NCBI RefSeq assembly: GCF_017599345.1
Contig: NZ_JAGFVL010000064.1
Span: forward strand, 49,704 to 113,703
DNA: 64,000 nucleotides
Reading direction: 5' to 3'
DNA from: Gracilibacillus suaedae
GTDB lineage: Bacteria; Bacillota; Bacilli; Bacillales; Amphibacillaceae
Below are positions 1-11,392 of the stretch, piece by piece (position 1 is the stretch's first letter; every line of letters begins with the position of its first letter). The notes under the pieces are model-generated. The model was not told the origin of the DNA. It made no database searches and worked only from the letters and a program-made list of their open reading frames with translations. The position numbers were made by a program, and so were the translations under genes.

Positions 1-1476
1 CTATCTGATCTGTGGAAAGAAACAGGAAGATGGTATACGATGGGCCCAGAATTGATGCGATTAAACGATCGTCATGAAAGAGAGTTTGCTCTTGGAGCGA
101 CACATGAGGAAGTTGTTACAAGCCTTATTGGTGATGAAGTAAAAAGTTACAAAAAACTACCCCTATATGTGTACCAAATTCAAACGAAATTCCGTGACGA
201 AAAACGACCTAGATTCGGTCTTTTAAGAGGACGAGAATTTATTATGAAAGATGCTTATACGTTCCACACTGATCAAGAGAGCCTTGACGAAGCGTATCGA
301 AAAATGTATCAAGCATATTCAAACATTTTTACTCGTTGCGGCTTGAATTTCCGAGCAGTTATTGCTGATTCTGGTGCAATGGGTGGTAAAGATACACATG
401 AATTTATGGTACTATCAGAGATCGGTGAAGATACGATCGCATATTCCGATACTTCTGATTTTGCCGCTAATATTGAAATGGCACCGGTCCATGTTACATA
501 TGAACAAAGTGTTGAAGCTGAACTGGATTTAGAAATGGTTGATACACCGGGCTATAAAACTATGGTGGAAGTCTCTCAATTTTTAGGACTACCATTAGAA
601 CAAGGAATCAAGTCTTTACTGTTCAAAGTAGATGAACGATTTGTTTTAGTTTTATCCCGTGGTGACCATGAAATCAATGATATTAAGTTGAAGAATGCGT
701 TAGCGGCTACGAATGTAGAATTAGCAACAGGGCAAGAAACCAAACAATTATTGAATGCAGAAGTAGGCTCGATTGGACCAGTTGATGTACCTGAAGATAT
801 CGAAGTTATGGCTGATCATGCCGTTGCCGTTATTCGTAATGGTTATTGCGGTGCTAATAAGAATGACAAGCATTACCAAAATGTAAACCCAGTTCGAGAT
901 TTTAAGGTATCTTCTTATCAAGATCTTCGTTTTATTCAAGAAGGGGATCCGTCTCCAGACGGTCAAGGAAAGATTAAGTTTGCTAAAGGAATTGAAGTTG
1001 GCCATATATTCAAATTAGGGCAATTCTATGCAGAAAAATTAGGCGCACAATATTTAAACGAACAAGGTAAACAAGAAACGATGACAATGGGTTGTTATGG
1101 TATTGGAGTGTCTCGGACTCTAGCTGCAATTGTAGAACAATATCATGATGATAATGGTATTAAATGGCCAAAAGAAATTACGCCATATCATGTCCATCTC
1201 ATTGCAGTAAACCCAAAAAATCAGGAGCAAACGGATCTAGCAGAGAATATTTATCAACAACTGCAAGAAAACAATATTTCCGTATTATTTGATGATCGAA
1301 AAGAACGACCAGGAGTTAAGTTTGCTGATAGTGATTTGATCGGATTGCCAGTTAGAATAACAGTTGGTAAAAAAGCTGCAGAAGGATACGTAGAGTGCAA
1401 GTTAAGAGAGAACGGGGAGCAAGAAGATCTTCACGTGTCAGAATTAATTGATAAAATCAACTCATTACTAAAATAA
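1..1476 (+). CDS. proS: Prolyl-tRNA synthetase, 3' part (5' end outside window)
   Basis: Charges tRNA-Pro with proline in the cytoplasm. The reading frame is open from base 1, so about 491 C-terminal residues are present; bacterial-type ProRS of Bacillus is about 564 aa, so roughly 70 N-terminal residues lie upstream. Visible are class II motif 2 ([17 protein letters not shown]), a YbaK-like editing insertion in the middle ([16 protein letters not shown]...), motif 3 ([17 protein letters not shown]) and the C-terminal anticodon-binding domain ([19 protein letters not shown]). It precedes polC, as in B. subtilis. A weak hairpin follows the stop codon. The assignment is secure; only the start is missing. 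Confidence 0.97.
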   Translation, partial: LSDLWKETGRWYTMGPELMRLNDRHEREFALGATHEEVVTSLIGDEVKSYKKLPLYVYQIQTKFRDEKRPRFGLLRGREFIMKDAYTFHTDQESLDEAYRKMYQAYSNIFTRCGLNFRAVIADSGAMGGKDTHEFMVLSEIGEDTIAYSDTSDFAANIEMAPVHVTYEQSVEAELDLEMVDTPGYKTMVEVSQFLGLPLEQGIKSLLFKVDERFVLVLSRGDHEINDIKLKNALAATNVELATGQETKQLLNAEVGSIGPVDVPEDIEVMADHAVAVIRNGYCGANKNDKHYQNVNPVRDFKVSSYQDLRFIQEGDPSPDGQGKIKFAKGIEVGHIFKLGQFYAEKLGAQYLNEQGKQETMTMGCYGIGVSRTLAAIVEQYHDDNGIKWPKEITPYHVHLIAVNPKNQEQTDLAENIYQQLQENNISVLFDDRKERPGVKFADSDLIGLPVRITVGKKAAEGYVECKLRENGEQEDLHVSELIDKINSLLK

Positions 1477-1480
1477 CCGC

Positions 1481-1520
1481 ATTCCCTTGTCTCAACATCG
1501 CAGGCAAGGGAATTATCTAT
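1481..1520 (+). terminator. Probable proS terminator
   Basis: ATTCCCTTG (1481-1489) pairs with CAAGGGAAT (1505-1513) directly after the proS stop and is followed by a modestly T-rich run. The 15-nt loop and poor T tract make it a weak but plausible rho-independent terminator. Confidence 0.5.
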
Positions 1521-1637
1521 TTAACAAAAAGACAACCATTCTATAAACATGTCACAGTTTACAAAAACTGCACAGTAACGAGGACATAGATTTGCTCTCT
1601 TCCATACTGCATTTTGATGAGTGCTGCCATACGCTCC

Positions 1638-1750
1638 GGCAGAATACTGCGCTTTCCGTGGGCGGTTTTTAGCTAACTTTGCAAAGAAAACCACTTTGCA
1701 AAGTGGATTTTCAGCTCTCGTGAGTCCCGCAGGAGTCTCCGTATTCTGCC
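1638..1750 (-). repeat. Hairpin module, family 1 (copy A1)
   Basis: A 113-bp module. The outer arms are GGCAGAATAC (1638-1647) and GTATTCTGCC (1741-1750). The inner stem is ACTTTGCAAAG (1676-1686) with CTTTGCAAAGT (1694-1704). It shares the constant segments of the family (CCCRCAGGAGTCT, AGTTAGCT) read on the minus strand. Confidence 0.85.
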
Positions 1751-1941
1751 TCCGCTATTGTTGTGCTCTGGTTATAGAGAGGATAAGAACTCATGGGACT
1801 AAACTCTTTGGATTTCTTGTCACTTGATCAGAACAGTATACTAAGCTGTGGAAAAATGTGACATTCCTGGAACTACATATGGTGGAGAAATCGATTGGTT
1901 GATTTCGGATTAGTGTTGTAGGGCATATCTTAACGAAGGCC

Positions 1942-2050
1942 GCCCACTTCCACTCCTGTGGGACCTGTTTGACCTGAAGATCCACTTTTTCGAGCGGTTT
2001 TTGCTCGAAAAAGTTAGCTGAAGGGCAAACCCCACGGAACGGAAGTGGGC
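1942..2050 (+). repeat. Hairpin module, family 1 (copy A2)
   Basis: A 109-bp module. The outer arms are GCCCACTTCC (1942-1951) and GGAAGTGGGC (2041-2050). The inner stem is ACTTTTTCGAGC (1984-1995) with GCTCGAAAAAGT (2003-2014). The constant segments ACTCCTGTGGGA, GAAGATCC and TAGCTGAAG link it to copies A1, B1 and C1, although both pairs of arms differ in sequence. Confidence 0.85.
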
Positions 2051-2254
2051 AGCCGAAGTGGCTGTTATCATCACGATATATGTCAAAATTACTTCATAGG
2101 TGACTGTACATTTAGTTACGAACAAACAGTATTTTCACTACTTCGCAGTTTGTATCTGTTACGAAGTTTTTTAGGAGAGAAGATGGAACTGGTTTTGCGT
2201 GGTTTTGTCTTATGATAAAATAATAGGAAGATTAATAGGTAAAGGAGATCAAAG

Positions 2255-5200
2255 ATGAGTATCTCTAGTCAGGAAAAATTTCAGCTACTAATGAAACAGA
2301 TTGGTATTGCTGATGATATGAAAAATAAATACTTTCAAAATGGTGCTATTGAAAAGCTGGAAGTTTATCGGTCCAATCCGTTATGGCACTTCTATTTTCA
2401 TCTGGAACAGACGATCCCTGCTGATATATATCAAGCATTTATTTTGAAATTAACCGAAGCTTTTTCATCCATTGCTAAAGTTTCATGGACGATTAGAGTG
2501 GATCAACATGCATTAGACGAACAGGAGCAATCCCGTTATTGGCAAATCTTTTTATCAGAATTGATGAGAGAATCACCCAAGTATCGTACATTTGAAAATA
2601 AAAAACCTCTATTTAACGATAATAATATTATGTTAACTGTGAGTAATCAAATTGAAGCACAGTGGAACAAAACCATTCAATCACAATTTGATCAGTTCTG
2701 CATGAAAGTTGGTTTACCGAAACAACTTATTCAACTTGAAGTAGCAGCACAACAAGAGGAAATTGAAAAATTCCAACAGGCGAAGGCAATGGAAGACCGT
2801 AAGAAAGTAGAAGAGGCTTTTAAAGAACAAGAAAAGCGTGCAAAAGAAGCGAAACCAGAAAATCCATCAGGTCCAGTTCAACTGGGTTATCCTATCAAAG
2901 AAAATTCTATTCCCATGAAGGATGTAGTAGAAGAAGAAAAAAACGTTATCTTTCAAGGGTTTGTTTTTGATGCTGAAATTAGGGAACTACGTTCTGGTAG
3001 ACATTTATTAATACTTAAAGTAACAGATTACACCGACTCTTTTCAGATAAAGATGTTCTCTAAAGGTGACCAAGATGCCGAGAAGTTCAAACAGTTAAAA
3101 GAAGGTATGTGGATTAAAGCTAAAGGGATGGTTCAGACTGATAATTTCTCGAATGAATTAACCATGATGGCCAAAGATATTCAAGAGGTAGCTTCGATTA
3201 CACGAGAAGATCAAGGTTATGATGACGAAAAACGCGTAGAATTGCACGCACATACATTAATGAGCCAAATGGATTCCGTTGTGTCCGCTTCGAAATTGAT
3301 TGAACAAGCTGGTAAATGGGGACATAAAGCAATTGCCATTACAGATCATGCCGTAGCTCAAGCTTATCCTGAAGCATATGCTGCTGGACAAAAACACGGT
3401 GTGAAGGTTGTTTATGGTGTGGAAGCAAATATTGTCGATGACGGAGTGCCGATTGCCTATAATGAATCAAACCGTATATTAGCAGACGATACGTATGTTG
3501 TATTTGACGTCGAGACGACAGGATTGTCGGCAATATATGATACCATTATCGAGCTCGCTGCCGTTAAAGTTCATAATGGAGAAATAATTGATCGTTATGA
3601 ATCTTTTGCCAACCCACATCACCCATTATCTGAAACAACTACTAACCTGACTGGCATAACAGATGACATGGTAAAAGACGCGCCAGAAGTAGAAGAAGTA
3701 TTAAAAGAATTTCATGAATGGATGGGAGATGCTATTTTAGTAGCACATAATGCTGATTTTGATATGGGCTTTTTGAATACTGGGTTTAAGCGTATTGGTT
3801 ATGAAGAAGCAAATAATCCTGTCATTGATACATTGGAATTAGCTCGTTTACTGTTCCCTGAATTAAAGAATCACCGTTTGAATACGCTGTGTAAGAAGCT
3901 TGATATCGAGCTTACCCAGCACCACCGTGCGATTTATGATGCAGAAGCAACGGGATATTTATTATGGAAGTTTGTTAAACTATCAATTGAGCGAGGTATT
4001 GTGAATCATAACCAATTTAATCAGCATATGGGAGAAGGAAACGCTTATCAACGTTCTCGTCCGTTCCATGCTACATTATTAGCTGTTGATCAAGAAGGGT
4101 TGAAAAATATTTATAAATTGGTTTCACTAGCCCATATTGATTATTTCTACCGTGTTCCACGTATACCTCGATCTAAATTACAACAATATCGCGAAGGTAT
4201 TTTAGTAGGCACGGCTTGTGACCAAGGTGAAGTATTCGAAACGATGATGCAAAAATCAAAAGAACAAGCTGAGAAAGTTGCACAGTTCTATGATTTTATC
4301 GAGGTTCAACCTCCTGAGAATTTTGTGCATCTTTATGATCGAGAATTAGTTCAGAACGAGGCACAGTTATTCGATATTATTCGCAATATTGTTCAGCTTG
4401 CTCAAGAACTAGATAAGCCTTGCGTTGCTACAGGAAATGTCCATCATTTAGAAAAGAATGATATGGTTTACCGGCAAATACTGATTGCTTCTCAAAGTGG
4501 TAATCCATTAAATAGACAAACATTACCGAATACGTATTTTCGCACAACGAACGAGATGATGGATGCATTTTCGTTTTTGGGACAAGAAAAAGCAAAAGAA
4601 ATTGTTATTACCAATCCAAACGCACTTGTCGATCAAATTGATGAGGTCAAACCAGTAAAAGAAGATCTTTATACACCAAATATCGATGGTGCAGAGGAAG
4701 AAATTCGTGAATTAAGTTATAACTTTGCTAAATCAGTCTATGGTGAACCAATTCCGGAAATTGTGGAGAAACGGGTGGAAAAGGAACTGAAAAGTATTAT
4801 TGGTCATGGATTTGCGGTTATTTACTTAATTTCACAAAAGCTAGTAAAAAAATCATTAGATGATGGCTATTTAGTAGGATCACGTGGATCTGTCGGTTCA
4901 TCATTAATCGCGACTTTTACTGAGATTACAGAAGTTAATCCATTACCACCTCATTATGTATGTCCAGAATGTAAGTATAGTGAATTTTTTAATGATGGGT
5001 CAGTTGGTAGTGGATTCGATTTGCCTGATAAGAAATGTCCAAAATGTAATGCAGAATTGAAGAAAGATGGACAAGATATTCCGTTTGAAACTTTCTTGGG
5101 CTTCAAAGGGGACAAGGTTCCAGATATTGACTTGAACTTTTCCGGTGAATACCAGCCACGTGCCCACAATTATACGAAAGTGCTTTTTGGCGAAGATAAT

Positions 5201-6541
5201 GTATACCGAGCAGGAACAATAGGTACGGTAGCCGAAAAAACAGCTTATGGATATGTTAAAGGGTATGCAAGTGACAAAGAACTTACACTAAAACAAGCAG
5301 AAGTAGACCGATTGGTAAAAGGGTGCACCGGTGCTAAACGGACAACGGGACAACACCCTGGAGGTATCATTGTTGTACCAGATGACAAAGAAATTTATGA
5401 TTTTACCCCAATTCAATACCCTGCAGATGATCGAAATTCGGAATGGCGGACAACCCACTTTGATTTCCATTCGATCCATGATAACTTGTTGAAACTTGAT
5501 ATCCTTGGACACGATGATCCGACCATGATTCGCATGCTTCAAGATTTAAGTGGTATAGATCCACAAACAATACCGACTGATGACGATGAGGTAATGAAGA
5601 TATTTTCCGGTCCTGAAGTGTTAGGTGTGACACCAGACCAAATTATGTGTAAGACCGGAACATTGGGCGTACCAGAATTCGGTACAAGATTCGTTCGGCA
5701 AATGCTCGAAGATACCAAGCCCAAAACCTTTGCGGAGTTAGTTATCATCTCAGGTCTAAGTCACGGCACAGATGTATGGTTAGGTAATGCGCAAGAACTT
5801 ATAAATAATGGTATTTGTGGATTGCCAGATGTTATTGGATGTCGTGACGATATCATGGTGTATTTAATGCATAAAGGTTTAGATGCGTCACTTGCCTTTA
5901 AGATTATGGAGTTTGTGCGTAAAGGGAAGGGTCTAGAGTCAGAATGGATCGAAGAAATGAAGAAACATGATGTACCAGATTGGTATATCGACTCTTGTAA
6001 AAAGATAAAATATATGTTCCCGAAAGCACACGCTGCTGCGTATGTACTAATGGCGATTCGAATAGCTTATTTTAAAGTTCATCATCCGATTTATTTCTAT
6101 GCAGCATACTTTACTGTAAGAGCCGATGACTTTGAATTAGATACGATGATCAAAGGTTCAGAAGCAATGCGTAAACGGATCAAAGAAATACTGGACAAAG
6201 GTAATGATGCGCCACCTAAAGAAAAAAGTTTACTTACCGTTTTAGAATTAGCATTGGAAATGAGTGAACGAGGCTTCCATTTTCAAAAAGTAGACCTTTA
6301 TCGTTCTTCCGCGACGGAGTTTTTAGTAGATGGTGACAGCCTGATCCCTCCATTTAATGCTGTGGATGGATTAGGAACAAACGCCGCAATCAATATTGAA
6401 AAAGCACGAGAAGACGGAGAATTCTTATCAAAAGAAGATTTAAGAGAACGTAGCCGTATTTCTAAAACTGTATTGGAATACTTGGATCAACATGGTTGTT
6501 TAGATGGGATGGCAGAGAAAAATCAATTATCCCTGTTTTAA
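2255..6541 (+). CDS. polC: DNA polymerase III alpha subunit, PolC type
   Basis: Replicative polymerase with built-in 3'-5' proofreading, the leading-strand enzyme of low-GC Gram-positives. At 1428 aa it matches the usual PolC length (about 1437). In order it has an N-terminal domain, an OB fold, the first half of a PHP domain ([13 protein letters not shown] near residue 329), an inserted DnaQ-like exonuclease (FDVETTG near 417; HNADFDMG near 497), the rest of PHP, a zinc site (CPECKY...CPKCN near 902-930) and the catalytic palm with [10 protein letters not shown] near 955. A ribosome-binding site (AAAGGAG) lies just before the ATG. The gene stands alone between two long non-coding gaps. Confidence 0.98.
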   Translation: MSISSQEKFQLLMKQIGIADDMKNKYFQNGAIEKLEVYRSNPLWHFYFHLEQTIPADIYQAFILKLTEAFSSIAKVSWTIRVDQHALDEQEQSRYWQIFLSELMRESPKYRTFENKKPLFNDNNIMLTVSNQIEAQWNKTIQSQFDQFCMKVGLPKQLIQLEVAAQQEEIEKFQQAKAMEDRKKVEEAFKEQEKRAKEAKPENPSGPVQLGYPIKENSIPMKDVVEEEKNVIFQGFVFDAEIRELRSGRHLLILKVTDYTDSFQIKMFSKGDQDAEKFKQLKEGMWIKAKGMVQTDNFSNELTMMAKDIQEVASITREDQGYDDEKRVELHAHTLMSQMDSVVSASKLIEQAGKWGHKAIAITDHAVAQAYPEAYAAGQKHGVKVVYGVEANIVDDGVPIAYNESNRILADDTYVVFDVETTGLSAIYDTIIELAAVKVHNGEIIDRYESFANPHHPLSETTTNLTGITDDMVKDAPEVEEVLKEFHEWMGDAILVAHNADFDMGFLNTGFKRIGYEEANNPVIDTLELARLLFPELKNHRLNTLCKKLDIELTQHHRAIYDAEATGYLLWKFVKLSIERGIVNHNQFNQHMGEGNAYQRSRPFHATLLAVDQEGLKNIYKLVSLAHIDYFYRVPRIPRSKLQQYREGILVGTACDQGEVFETMMQKSKEQAEKVAQFYDFIEVQPPENFVHLYDRELVQNEAQLFDIIRNIVQLAQELDKPCVATGNVHHLEKNDMVYRQILIASQSGNPLNRQTLPNTYFRTTNEMMDAFSFLGQEKAKEIVITNPNALVDQIDEVKPVKEDLYTPNIDGAEEEIRELSYNFAKSVYGEPIPEIVEKRVEKELKSIIGHGFAVIYLISQKLVKKSLDDGYLVGSRGSVGSSLIATFTEITEVNPLPPHYVCPECKYSEFFNDGSVGSGFDLPDKKCPKCNAELKKDGQDIPFETFLGFKGDKVPDIDLNFSGEYQPRAHNYTKVLFGEDNVYRAGTIGTVAEKTAYGYVKGYASDKELTLKQAEVDRLVKGCTGAKRTTGQHPGGIIVVPDDKEIYDFTPIQYPADDRNSEWRTTHFDFHSIHDNLLKLDILGHDDPTMIRMLQDLSGIDPQTIPTDDDEVMKIFSGPEVLGVTPDQIMCKTGTLGVPEFGTRFVRQMLEDTKPKTFAELVIISGLSHGTDVWLGNAQELINNGICGLPDVIGCRDDIMVYLMHKGLDASLAFKIMEFVRKGKGLESEWIEEMKKHDVPDWYIDSCKKIKYMFPKAHAAAYVLMAIRIAYFKVHHPIYFYAAYFTVRADDFELDTMIKGSEAMRKRIKEILDKGNDAPPKEKSLLTVLELALEMSERGFHFQKVDLYRSSATEFLVDGDSLIPPFNAVDGLGTNAAINIEKAREDGEFLSKEDLRERSRISKTVLEYLDQHGCLDGMAEKNQLSLF

Positions 6542-6586
6542 TAAGATGGGTAAAAGAACTTCTGTTGGATAATTCCAGTAAACCCC

Positions 6587-6615
6587 TTGCATTATTCCAA
6601 CATTCATGCTATATT
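6587..6615 (+). promoter_or_regulatory. Sigma-A promoter of the rimP-nusA-infB operon
   Basis: TTGCAT (6587-6592) and TATATT (6610-6615) are separated by exactly 17 bp. They lie downstream of the polC stop and about 450 bp before rimP, which implies a long untranslated leader. Confidence 0.65.
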
Positions 6616-6639
6616 TTATACAGATTTCATTTGATGCGG

Positions 6640-7068
6640 ACAGAAAAGAGTGGGCCATCCCACTCTTTCTTCTTAGCCATCAACAAAGAGCGATATAGGG
6701 TTTTGATAAATCCCTTGCCATTATTGGCAAGGGATTTATCATTCCGACTTCGCTAAATGTGAAGGGTTCCATGAAACTTGTTGGGTTACATAAATTATTT
6801 ATCAACTTGGAATTTTGAAAATGAATAAAAAATAGAATACACCTAGCAATTAACTTAGTACCAAATTTATCATGGTGCTAATCGTCCGTAAAAATCCCAC
6901 TTCCAGGTTTGAGCAAATCAAAGAAACCTAAAATGGTGAGTAGGAGAGCTAATCCACAGATAGGGACAACGGACCTCACCAAGGGAAGTCTCACTTTATG
7001 CGTGTATCGTTTCATAAATATGGGAAATATATCTTAAAGAACATAATCGCAGAAGAGGAGGTATCAGA
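6640..7068 (+). ncRNA. Long structured leader of the rimP operon (candidate attenuator)
   Basis: The gap 6542-7068 is non-coding. Just downstream of the promoter, AAAGAGTGGG (6645-6654) pairs with CCCACTCTTT (6659-6668), followed by TCTTCTT, which resembles an early terminator. A second hairpin has a perfect 17-bp stem (6704-6720 with 6725-6741, loop TTAT) built around AAATCCCTTGCCA, but has no T tract after it. The remaining 320 bases before the rimP ribosome-binding site show no gene. Promoter plus terminator-like hairpin plus long leader suggests premature-termination control of nusA/infB; the regulatory role is inferred. Confidence 0.5.
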
Positions 7069-7542
7069 ATGGCAAACAAGATAGTGCAGCAAACAGAAGA
7101 ACTAGTTCAACCCATATTAGATGAGCTTTCTTTAGAACTCGTAGATATTGTCTATGAAAAAGAAGGACCAAATTGGTTTTTACGAGTATATATCGATAAA
7201 GATGGCGGTGTAGATATTGAAGAGTGTGGTAAAGTTTCGGAAAGGCTAAGTAGCGAGTTAGATGAGAAAGACCCTATCACAGAAGCATATTTCCTAGAAG
7301 TTTCTTCACCAGGTGTAGAACGCCCATTAAAAAAAGAGGCTGATTTTGAACAGCATATCGGAAAACATGTATATGTAAAGCTGTATGAGCCGATTGCGGG
7401 TGAGAAGGAGTTTACAGGAGATTTGATTGATTTCAAGGATGGTTACGCAACTATTCAATATAAAGAAAAAACGATGCAAAAAGAAGCGGAGATTCCATTT
7501 GCCAAAATTGCGAAAGCTCGTCTAGCTGTAACTTTTGATTAA
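7069..7542 (+). CDS. rimP: Ribosome maturation factor RimP
   Basis: Cytoplasmic factor for 30S subunit maturation. It is 157 aa, the typical length of the YlxS/RimP family. The N-terminal half carries the family signature ([20 protein letters not shown], then [19 protein letters not shown] and [14 protein letters not shown]), and the C-terminal half is the small SH3-like domain. A strong AGAGGAGGT precedes the ATG. It is the first gene of the rimP-nusA-ylxR-ylxQ-infB-ylxP-rbfA operon, with nusA 14 bp downstream, so ribosome assembly, initiation and transcript elongation factors are expressed together. Confidence 0.96.
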   Translation: MANKIVQQTEELVQPILDELSLELVDIVYEKEGPNWFLRVYIDKDGGVDIEECGKVSERLSSELDEKDPITEAYFLEVSSPGVERPLKKEADFEQHIGKHVYVKLYEPIAGEKEFTGDLIDFKDGYATIQYKEKTMQKEAEIPFAKIAKARLAVTFD

Positions 7543-7556
7543 AGGGGGAGACATTT

Positions 7557-8705
7557 GTGAACAGAGAATTGTTCGATGCGATGAATTATTTAGAAAAGGA
7601 AAAAGGAATCAACAAAGAGATTCTGATGGAAGCTTTAGAAGCTGCCTTAATTTCTGCTTATAAAAAGAACTTTAAATCAGCAACTAATGTTAGAGTGGAT
7701 TTAAATGAGGAAGCGGGAACGATGGGTGTTTTTGCTCAAAAAGAAATCGTAGAAGAGGTAGAAGATCATAATCAGCAGATCTCGCTTGAAGAAGCACATA
7801 GCATTAATCCTGCATATGAGATTGGTGATGTAGTAGAAATTGAAGTAACACCAAGAGATTTTGGTCGAATAGCAGCTCAAGCCGCCAAACAGGTGGTAAC
7901 ACAGCGGGTTCGAGAAGCAGAACGAGGGATTATCTACAGTGAATATATTGACCGTGAAGAAGACATCATGAATGGTACGATTCAGCGCATGGATGGTCGT
8001 TTTATTTATGTCAATTTAGGTAAAGTCGAAGCCAAATTACCGGAGTCTGAATGTATGCCAACTGAGACATATCATGTTCATGACAGAATTAAAGTGTTTG
8101 TAACCAAAGTGGAAAATACCAATAAAGGGCCTAATATTTTTGTATCCAGGACACATCCTGGATTATTGAAGCGATTATTTGAAATGGAAGTACCGGAGAT
8201 TTATGATGGAACCGTCGAAGTTAAATCTGTAGCGCGTGAAGCAGGAGACCGTTCTAAAATCTCTGTTCATGCGGAGGATCCTGAAATTGATCCAGTAGGT
8301 TCATGTGTTGGTCAAAAAGGACAAAGAGTACAAACGATTGTCGATGAATTAAAAGGAGAAAAAATTGACATTGTAGAATGGTCTGAGGACCCTGTTGTTT
8401 ATGTATCCAATGCGCTCAGCCCTTCCAAGGTGATCCAAGTAAATGTTGATGAGGAGGAAAAAGCAACTACTGTAATCGTTCCAGATTATCAATTATCACT
8501 TGCGATTGGGAAGCGAGGACAAAATGCTAGATTGGCTGCCAAATTAACAGGTTGGAAAATTGATATTAAAAGCGAATCTGAAGCAAAAGAAGAAGGTCTC
8601 ATTTCAGAAGAAGAAATTGAAGAAAGTCTAGAGGCCTTAGAATATGAGGATAGCTTGGAATATGAAGAATCCTACGAAGATATGGACGAAGATCTGTTTA
8701 AGTAA
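7557..8705 (+). CDS. nusA: Transcription termination/antitermination factor NusA
   Basis: RNA polymerase-associated elongation factor that stimulates pausing and intrinsic termination. It is 382 aa, with a GTG start preceded by AAAGGGGGAG. It shows the N-terminal RNAP-binding domain, an S1 domain (GTIQRMDGRFIYVNLGKVEAK near residue 140), two KH domains (SCVGQKGQRVQTIVDEL near 247; AIGKRGQNARLAAKLTGW near 314) and a short acidic tail rich in Glu/Asp and Tyr. The tail replaces the acidic repeats of proteobacterial NusA, as expected in Bacillaceae. Confidence 0.97.
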   Translation: MNRELFDAMNYLEKEKGINKEILMEALEAALISAYKKNFKSATNVRVDLNEEAGTMGVFAQKEIVEEVEDHNQQISLEEAHSINPAYEIGDVVEIEVTPRDFGRIAAQAAKQVVTQRVREAERGIIYSEYIDREEDIMNGTIQRMDGRFIYVNLGKVEAKLPESECMPTETYHVHDRIKVFVTKVENTNKGPNIFVSRTHPGLLKRLFEMEVPEIYDGTVEVKSVAREAGDRSKISVHAEDPEIDPVGSCVGQKGQRVQTIVDELKGEKIDIVEWSEDPVVYVSNALSPSKVIQVNVDEEEKATTVIVPDYQLSLAIGKRGQNARLAAKLTGWKIDIKSESEAKEEGLISEEEIEESLEALEYEDSLEYEESYEDMDEDLFK

Positions 8706-8717
8706 GGAGGTATTCAT

Positions 8718-8987
8718 ATGGCTAAAAAACGAAAGGTACCATTAAGAAAATGTGTCGTAACACAAGAAATGATGCCTAAAGAGTCATTAATTCGAGTGGT
8801 AAAAACCAAAGAAGGTGAAGTTTTTGTAGATCCTACTGGCAAGAAAAATGGGCGAGGAGCTTATGTGTCTAGGGATTTACAAGTAATCGACAAAGCAGAG
8901 AAAAATGCTGCACTAGAGAAACAGTTAGAAATAAAGGTTCCGCAAGAAATATATGATGAATTAAGAACACAGATTGAAGGCGAATAA
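8718..8987 (+). CDS. ylxR: YlxR family RNA-binding protein (RnpM)
   Basis: Small basic nucleic-acid-binding protein of 89 aa, with the family signature PLRKCVVTQEMMPKESLIRVV and a conserved GRGAYVSRD segment. In B. subtilis YlxR has been renamed RnpM and reported to bind RNase P RNA; that is prior knowledge, not visible here. AAGGAGG precedes the ATG. It lies between nusA and ylxQ in the conserved operon. Confidence 0.93.
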   Translation: MAKKRKVPLRKCVVTQEMMPKESLIRVVKTKEGEVFVDPTGKKNGRGAYVSRDLQVIDKAEKNAALEKQLEIKVPQEIYDELRTQIEGE

Positions 8988-8988
8988 T

Positions 8989-9309
8989 GTGGTTAGTCAT
9001 AAATCTTATCTTAATATAATTGGATTAGCCAATCGTGCTGGAAAATGTACGTTTGGTGAAGAACTAATTGTCAAAGAAATTCAGTCAAAAAAGTCAAAAA
9101 TTGTATTAATTGCAAGTGATATAGGCGGTCAGACTCGAAAGAAATTAACAGATAAATGTACGTTTTATAACATACCTTATTTCTTCGTAGATGATCGAGA
9201 AACACTTTCACAAGCAGTTGGTAAATCAGGTCGTGTAGCTATTTCCATTCATGAAAATGGATTTGCGAAGAAATTGATTGCATTACTTGATGAAAATATT
9301 CGGGGGTGA
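8989..9309 (+). CDS. ylxQ: YlxQ, L7Ae-family RNA-binding protein
   Basis: About 106 aa, related to the L7Ae/L30e family of kink-turn RNA-binding proteins ([37 protein letters not shown]). The frame opens further upstream inside ylxR, but the GTG at 8989, one base after the ylxR stop, gives the expected family length (about 100 aa). The ribosome-binding site is weak (GAAGGCGA, inside the ylxR end), so translation is probably coupled to ylxR. The cellular role is not established. Confidence 0.88.
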   Translation: MVSHKSYLNIIGLANRAGKCTFGEELIVKEIQSKKSKIVLIASDIGGQTRKKLTDKCTFYNIPYFFVDDRETLSQAVGKSGRVAISIHENGFAKKLIALLDENIRG

Positions 9310-9313
9310 ACGT

Positions 9314-11392
9314 ATGTCAAAAATACGAGTATATGAGTACGCTAAACAAGTAAATAAAACCAGTAAGGAAGTCATTAATAAACTAAAAGAATTAGAGCTA
9401 CCAGTTTCCAACCATATGTCTACTATTTCTGATGAAATGAAAGCAAAACTAGATCAAAGCTTTCAACCAAAACCAAAAGAGCAACCAAAAAAGACACAGG
9501 ACCATAAACAATCTAAAAACACAAAGCCAAATAATAATCAACAATCTAACAAGAAAAAGAATAATAATAAACATCAGAAAAAAAACAATCAGAAAAACAG
9601 CAAACAAGAGGCTAAAAAGCCAACTAATACCCAACCACAACAGCCTGAAAAAATAACCTATTCAGGTTCTATAACTGTTGGAGAACTGGCAGAAAAGTTA
9701 AATAAAGAGACAAATGAAATTATTAAAAAGCTGATGTTTTTAGGAGTTATGGCTACTAAAAACCAAGATCTTGATGAGGATGCTCTAGAATTAATTTGTG
9801 GTGAATATGGAGTAGAAGTAGAACAAGAAATTGCAATAGATAAAGCAGATCTTGAAACATATATTGAAGAAGACGATCCAGATAAATTAGCGGAACGTCC
9901 TCCAGTTGTAACGATAATGGGGCACGTAGACCATGGTAAAACTACTTTACTTGATTCTATTCGCCATACGAAAGTTACAGAAGGTGAAGCAGGCGGGATC
10001 ACTCAACATATTGGTGCATACCAGGTTAGAGAGAACGGTAAAAAAGTAACTTTCCTAGACACACCAGGTCACGCAGCGTTTACGAGCATGCGTTCACGTG
10101 GTGCTCAAATTACAGACCTTGCTATCCTAGTAGTAGCAGCTGATGATGGTGTCATGCCACAAACTGTTGAAGCGATCAACCATGCTAAGGCAGCCGAAGT
10201 ACCAATAATTGTGGCAGTGAACAAAATGGATAAAGAAGGTGCAAATCCGGATCGTGTCATGCAAGAATTAACGGAATATGAATTAATCCCAGAAGACTGG
10301 GGTGGAGATACTATCTTCGTACAACTATCTGCTATAAAAGGTGAAGGAATCGATGACTTGTTAGAAATGATCCTCCTTGTAGCGGAAGTGGAAGAATTAA
10401 AAGCAAATCCAAACCGTCGTGCTAATGGTACAGTAATTGAAGCACAATTGGATAAAGGTCGAGGTTCTGTTGCATCATTACTTATACAAAATGGTACACT
10501 AAAAGTAGGAGATCCGATTGTAGTTGGTAATACGTTTGGTCGTGTTCGTGCGATGGTAAATGATTTAGGTAAACGTATTAACTCAGCTGGACCTTCAACA
10601 CCTGTTGAGATTACAGGTCTTAATGATGTACCATTAGCAGGAGATCGATTTGTTGTATTTAAAGATGAAAAACAAGCACGACAAATCGGTGAAATGAGAC
10701 AAGAAAAACAATTAGAAGAAAAACGTGGTACCCAGTCTCGCGTCAGCTTGGATGATTTATTCGAACAAATTAAACAGGGTGATATCAAGGACATTAACGT
10801 GATTATCAAGGCAGACGTACAAGGATCTGCCGAAGCACTAGCTGCATCATTGCAAAAAATTGATGTAGAAGGTGTAAAAGTCAACATTATTCATACAGGT
10901 GTTGGTGCCATTAAAGAATCAGATATTATTCTCGCTTCAGCATCTAACGCTATTGTTATTGGGTTTAATGTTCGACCAGATAATAACGCGAAAAAAGCAG
11001 CAGAATCTGAAAATGTTGATATTCGTCTTCACCGTGTTATTTATAAAGCAATTGAAGAAGTAGAAGCTGCTATGAAAGGTCTCTTAGACCCTGAATATGA
11101 AGAAAAAGTAATTGGTCAAGTAGAAGTAAGAGAGATCTTTAAAGTGTCCAAAATTGGTACGATAGCAGGTGCATATGTTACAGATGGCAAAGTAACCAGA
11201 GATTCTGGTGTTCGTTTAATTCGTGATGGTGTAGTCATCTATGAAGGTGAAATTGATACATTGAAACGCTTTAAAGATGATGTCAAAGAAGTTGCCCAAA
11301 ATTACGAATGTGGTATCACGATTAAAAACTACAATGATATTAAAGAAGGCGATATAATCGAAGCATACGTAATGGAGGAAATTGAAATTTAA
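9314..11392 (+). CDS. infB: Translation initiation factor IF-2
   Basis: GTPase that places initiator tRNA on the 30S subunit. I chose ATG 9314, preceded by CGGGGGTGA, giving 692 aa beginning [12 protein letters not shown]. It has an N-terminal IF2_N helix region, a low-complexity Lys/Asn/Gln linker (residues about 55-120), a second IF2_N copy, the G domain (GHVDHGKTT near 202, DTPGH near 248, NKMD near 302) and then domains II-IV. The stop codon overlaps the ylxP start (TAATG). Confidence 0.98.
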   Translation: MSKIRVYEYAKQVNKTSKEVINKLKELELPVSNHMSTISDEMKAKLDQSFQPKPKEQPKKTQDHKQSKNTKPNNNQQSNKKKNNNKHQKKNNQKNSKQEAKKPTNTQPQQPEKITYSGSITVGELAEKLNKETNEIIKKLMFLGVMATKNQDLDEDALELICGEYGVEVEQEIAIDKADLETYIEEDDPDKLAERPPVVTIMGHVDHGKTTLLDSIRHTKVTEGEAGGITQHIGAYQVRENGKKVTFLDTPGHAAFTSMRSRGAQITDLAILVVAADDGVMPQTVEAINHAKAAEVPIIVAVNKMDKEGANPDRVMQELTEYELIPEDWGGDTIFVQLSAIKGEGIDDLLEMILLVAEVEELKANPNRRANGTVIEAQLDKGRGSVASLLIQNGTLKVGDPIVVGNTFGRVRAMVNDLGKRINSAGPSTPVEITGLNDVPLAGDRFVVFKDEKQARQIGEMRQEKQLEEKRGTQSRVSLDDLFEQIKQGDIKDINVIIKADVQGSAEALAASLQKIDVEGVKVNIIHTGVGAIKESDIILASASNAIVIGFNVRPDNNAKKAAESENVDIRLHRVIYKAIEEVEAAMKGLLDPEYEEKVIGQVEVREIFKVSKIGTIAGAYVTDGKVTRDSGVRLIRDGVVIYEGEIDTLKRFKDDVKEVAQNYECGITIKNYNDIKEGDIIEAYVMEEIEI

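Larger units (their letters stand above)
1565..2136. repeat. Composite intergenic repeat, copy A (fills proS-polC gap)
   Basis: The gap 1477-2254 holds no credible gene. Most of it (1565-2136) is a composite repeat that recurs nearly base for base at 12121-12687, with divergence mainly in the middle (about 1760-1880). It contains two inverted-repeat modules in opposite orientation: 1638-1750, with outer arms GGCAGAATAC/GTATTCTGCC, and 1942-2050, with outer arms GCCCACTTCC/GGAAGTGGGC. Short open frames across it translate repeat sequence and lack ribosome-binding sites. Confidence 0.85.

Noticed and set aside
1621..1827. Small open frames in the composite repeats (also at 12177-12383, 17600-17878 and 17821-18120)
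   Set aside because: They translate the repeat modules themselves. Their similarity to each other reflects repeat DNA, and none has a ribosome-binding site.
10105..10887. Long open frame (260 codons) antisense to infB
   Set aside because: It mirrors the codon usage of the highly conserved infB G domain, has no ribosome-binding site and encodes Ser/Thr/Ile-rich sequence typical of reverse-frame translation.
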